From contig JAIBDV010000124.1 in assembly GCA_024686055.1 (NCBI GenBank), forward strand, positions 1 to 7,999: a DNA stretch of 7,999 bases, read 5' to 3'. The notes beneath the pieces were generated by a model, which had not been told where the DNA came from, ran no database searches, and saw nothing but the letters and a program-made list of their open reading frames with translations. Both the position numbers and the translations under genes were made by a program. This DNA is from Neptuniibacter sp. (GTDB lineage Bacteria > Pseudomonadota > Gammaproteobacteria > Pseudomonadales > Balneatricaceae). Below, in pieces: positions 6,876 to 7,999 of this stretch (its first letter is position 1; the number at the start of each line of letters is the position of its first letter).

Positions 6876-7718
6876 ATGAGTCTGGCAAATCTTTCCCTGG
6901 ACAGTAATCGGGCACTGACTTTCCGAATTGGCGACACGCTGTTCGGTATCGATGTCTGTAACATTCTGGCGTTTTCTGATGAATATGCGGATATCCGCTC
7001 CCCTACCTGTCGGGTTGAGGGCTTTGCGGGCTATCTGGATTATCGCGAACGGCTGGTTAAAGTATTTGAGTGTGCCACGGTGTTGAATCGTGGGCGTGAG
7101 CGTGATGGCTTCAAAGGCCTGATTGATGAGATTGATCAGCACAAGTTTTACCATAATGACTGGCTTGATGCGCTGGAGCGGTCAATAAAGCAACAACAGC
7201 CATTTTCTGAGGCCTGTAGCCCGACCGCCGGTTCTTTTGGGCGCTGGTACTACAGCTTTGAAAGTGGAGAGGAAGGCCTGACAGCGCTGGTTGAAAAACT
7301 GGAAGACCCCCACCGTCAGATTCATCTATTGGGTGACCGGCTGCTGGAGATGGCAGACAAAGGGGAGCATTCGGAGGCTCTGGAGATACTGGCGTTTGAA
7401 CGGCCATTGCTACTGCGAAAAGTAGATCGATTGCTGGCAGTGATCCGTAATTACCTGCTGACCAGTGTTCATCCGGTTGTTTTACATCTCACTGAAGATG
7501 GCCTGACACCCTGGTTCTCGCTGGTGCTGGATGAGAGCGACGACATCGTTGATTATGACCCGGACTGGATTGACCATACGTCTGGCTCGGCGCTGGGCAA
7601 TGAGCCGGTTTCCGGCTATATCCGCCACCGTGATGGTGATAACTTTATGATGCTGGCGATTGAACAGCTCTATGGCAAGCTATCCGGATTAGTGGATGAG
7701 CCAGAATCAGCGCATTAG
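6876..7718 (+). CDS. CheW-like protein with an inserted CZB (zinc-binding) domain
   Basis: The 280 residues have no signal peptide or membrane segment, so the protein is probably cytoplasmic. Residues ~13-71 follow the first half of CheW: LTFRIGDTLFGIDV matches LVFTLGDEEYGIDI of E. coli CheW, and GYLDYRERLVKVFE sits where CheW has the VTNLRG...VPIVDL strand. Residues ~200-270 follow the second half: VVLHLTEDGL, LVLDESDDIVDYDPDWI, and VSGYIRHRDGDNFMMLAIEQLY. Between them, residues ~85-190 resemble a CZB domain: HxxW (H93, W96), FGRWYYS (121-127) and PHRQIH (H146, H150). CZB domains bind zinc and sense oxidants or metals in chemoreceptors and diguanylate cyclases. Here the usual ligand cysteine, five residues before W124, is Gly119; a Cys114 lies five residues further upstream. 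CheW normally couples receptors to CheA, but partner genes are absent nearby, so the target is unknown. The domain reading is by eye; the fused architecture is an inference. Confidence 0.75.
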   Translation: MSLANLSLDSNRALTFRIGDTLFGIDVCNILAFSDEYADIRSPTCRVEGFAGYLDYRERLVKVFECATVLNRGRERDGFKGLIDEIDQHKFYHNDWLDALERSIKQQQPFSEACSPTAGSFGRWYYSFESGEEGLTALVEKLEDPHRQIHLLGDRLLEMADKGEHSEALEILAFERPLLLRKVDRLLAVIRNYLLTSVHPVVLHLTEDGLTPWFSLVLDESDDIVDYDPDWIDHTSGSALGNEPVSGYIRHRDGDNFMMLAIEQLYGKLSGLVDEPESAH

Positions 7719-7722
7719 TCGG

Positions 7723-7740
7723 GCCCGCAGTGGGCGTCTT
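7723..7740 (+). terminator. Weak candidate terminator after the CheW/CZB gene
   Basis: GCCCG (7723-7727) pairs with TGGGC (7731-7735), including one G-T pair, around a 3-base loop, followed by GTCTTTG. The stem is short and the T-tract poor, so it may only attenuate read-through into trxB. Confidence 0.25.
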
Positions 7741-7785
7741 TGTGCTGTGTTCTTATAACTATTATTTCTATCCAGGGTGAAATGT

Positions 7786-7839
7786 ATGCTTGAATTCTTG
7801 CACCAGCGGCCTATGCTTGGCTGCTTTAGCGTTGGGTAA
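7786..7839 (+). CDS. Possible 17-codon leader ORF upstream of trxB
   Basis: ATG at 7786 opens a frame encoding MLEFLHQRPMLGCFSVG and ending at TAA 7837-7839, 17 bases before the trxB start. AGGG at 7774-7777 sits 8 bases upstream, a better SD than the one before trxB itself. It would be translated only if transcription begins upstream of about 7770, for example from the AT-rich TATAAC/TATTAT stretch at 7754-7766. It overlaps the other promoter candidate at 7790-7817, so the two readings compete. An ORF this short can easily arise by chance. Confidence 0.2.
   Translation: MLEFLHQRPMLGCFSVG
7790..7817 (+). promoter_or_regulatory. Candidate sigma-70 promoter for trxB
   Basis: TTGAAT (7790-7795) and TATGCT (7812-7817) each match four of six consensus positions and are separated by 16 bases. 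Transcription would begin near 7824, giving a leader of about 33 bases before the trxB ATG. An AT-rich stretch at 7754-7766 with TATAAC and TATTAT is an alternative -10 region but lacks a good -35. Confidence 0.35.
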
Positions 7840-7856
7840 AAGAGAACAAGACGTAT

Positions 7857-7999
7857 ATGAGTGATTTACAGCACCACCGCCTGATTATCCTGGGTTCCGG
7901 TCCTGCCGGTTACACGGCTGCCGTTTATGCGGCACGCGCCAATCTGAATCCTGTTGTTATTACCGGTATGCAGGCCGGTGGTCAGCTGACCACCACCAC
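7857..7999 (+). CDS. trxB: Thioredoxin reductase, N-terminal fragment (cut by window end)
   Basis: Thioredoxin reductase is a cytoplasmic FAD enzyme that uses NADPH to keep thioredoxin reduced. Only the first 47 codons are inside the window, and the frame is still open at the edge. They begin MSDLQHHRLIILGSGPAGYT, with the FAD-binding Rossmann motif GSGPAG at 13-18. AAVYAARANLNPVVITG and GGQLTTT follow, nearly the same as the E. coli TrxB N-terminus. The NADPH domain and the CATC active site would lie beyond the right edge. A purine-rich AAAAGAGAA precedes the ATG. It is separated from the CheW/CZB gene by 138 bases and probably has its own promoter. TrxB near ftsK is the conserved gammaproteobacterial order. 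Confidence 0.95.
   Translation, partial: MSDLQHHRLIILGSGPAGYTAAVYAARANLNPVVITGMQAGGQLTTT

Noticed and set aside
6822..7154. Minus-strand open frame (110 codons) over the start of the CheW/CZB gene
   Set aside because: It overlaps the N-terminal CheW-like coding region, has no homology I recognise, and would lie between divergent genes without a clear start signal.
7714..7721. ATTAGTCG shared with position 51-58
   Set aside because: An isolated 8-base match, one copy overlapping the stop codon of the CheW/CZB gene; no flanking similarity, so likely chance.

Overview
The window reads as a chromosomal core-genome segment of a gammaproteobacterium. The encoded proteins resemble E. coli and Pseudomonas counterparts throughout. 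The order ftsK-lolA-rarA-serS, with trxB divergent on the far side of ftsK, matches the enterobacterial arrangement as I know it. The extra crcB between rarA and serS is an order I associate with Pseudomonas-type genomes. A marine Pseudomonadales/Oceanospirillales-type host is a reasonable guess, but no genus can be fixed from sequence alone.

Layout. Positions 1-202 are non-coding: a short hairpin stretch, an inverted pair of REP/BIME-like palindromes (68-138), and a strong rho-independent terminator for the minus strand (144-170). From 203 to 6716 five minus-strand genes are packed head to tail in the transcription order ftsK, lolA, rarA, crcB, serS, with gaps of 4, 0, 2 and 22 bases. They look like one operon ending at the terminator. 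The products are a septal DNA translocase, a periplasmic lipoprotein carrier, a replication-fork AAA+ ATPase, a fluoride channel and seryl-tRNA synthetase. The shared theme is housekeeping and growth rather than one pathway.

A 159-base divergent region (6717-6875) holds a 9-bp-arm palindrome. On the plus strand it is followed by a 280-residue protein (6876-7718), then a 138-base gap with a candidate promoter, and then the first 47 codons of trxB (thioredoxin reductase), cut by the window edge.

The most interesting item is the 280-residue protein. Its N-terminal ~70 residues and C-terminal ~80 residues each align by eye with one half of a single CheW domain. The ~100 residues between them look like a CZB (chemoreceptor zinc-binding) domain. 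It therefore appears to be a CheW-like adaptor with a CZB sensor inserted between the two CheW subdomains. The canonical CZB zinc-binding cysteine position is occupied by glycine, while the three histidine ligands are kept. It sits where E. coli has lrp, and no other chemotaxis gene is visible. Everything else is well-known core gene content.
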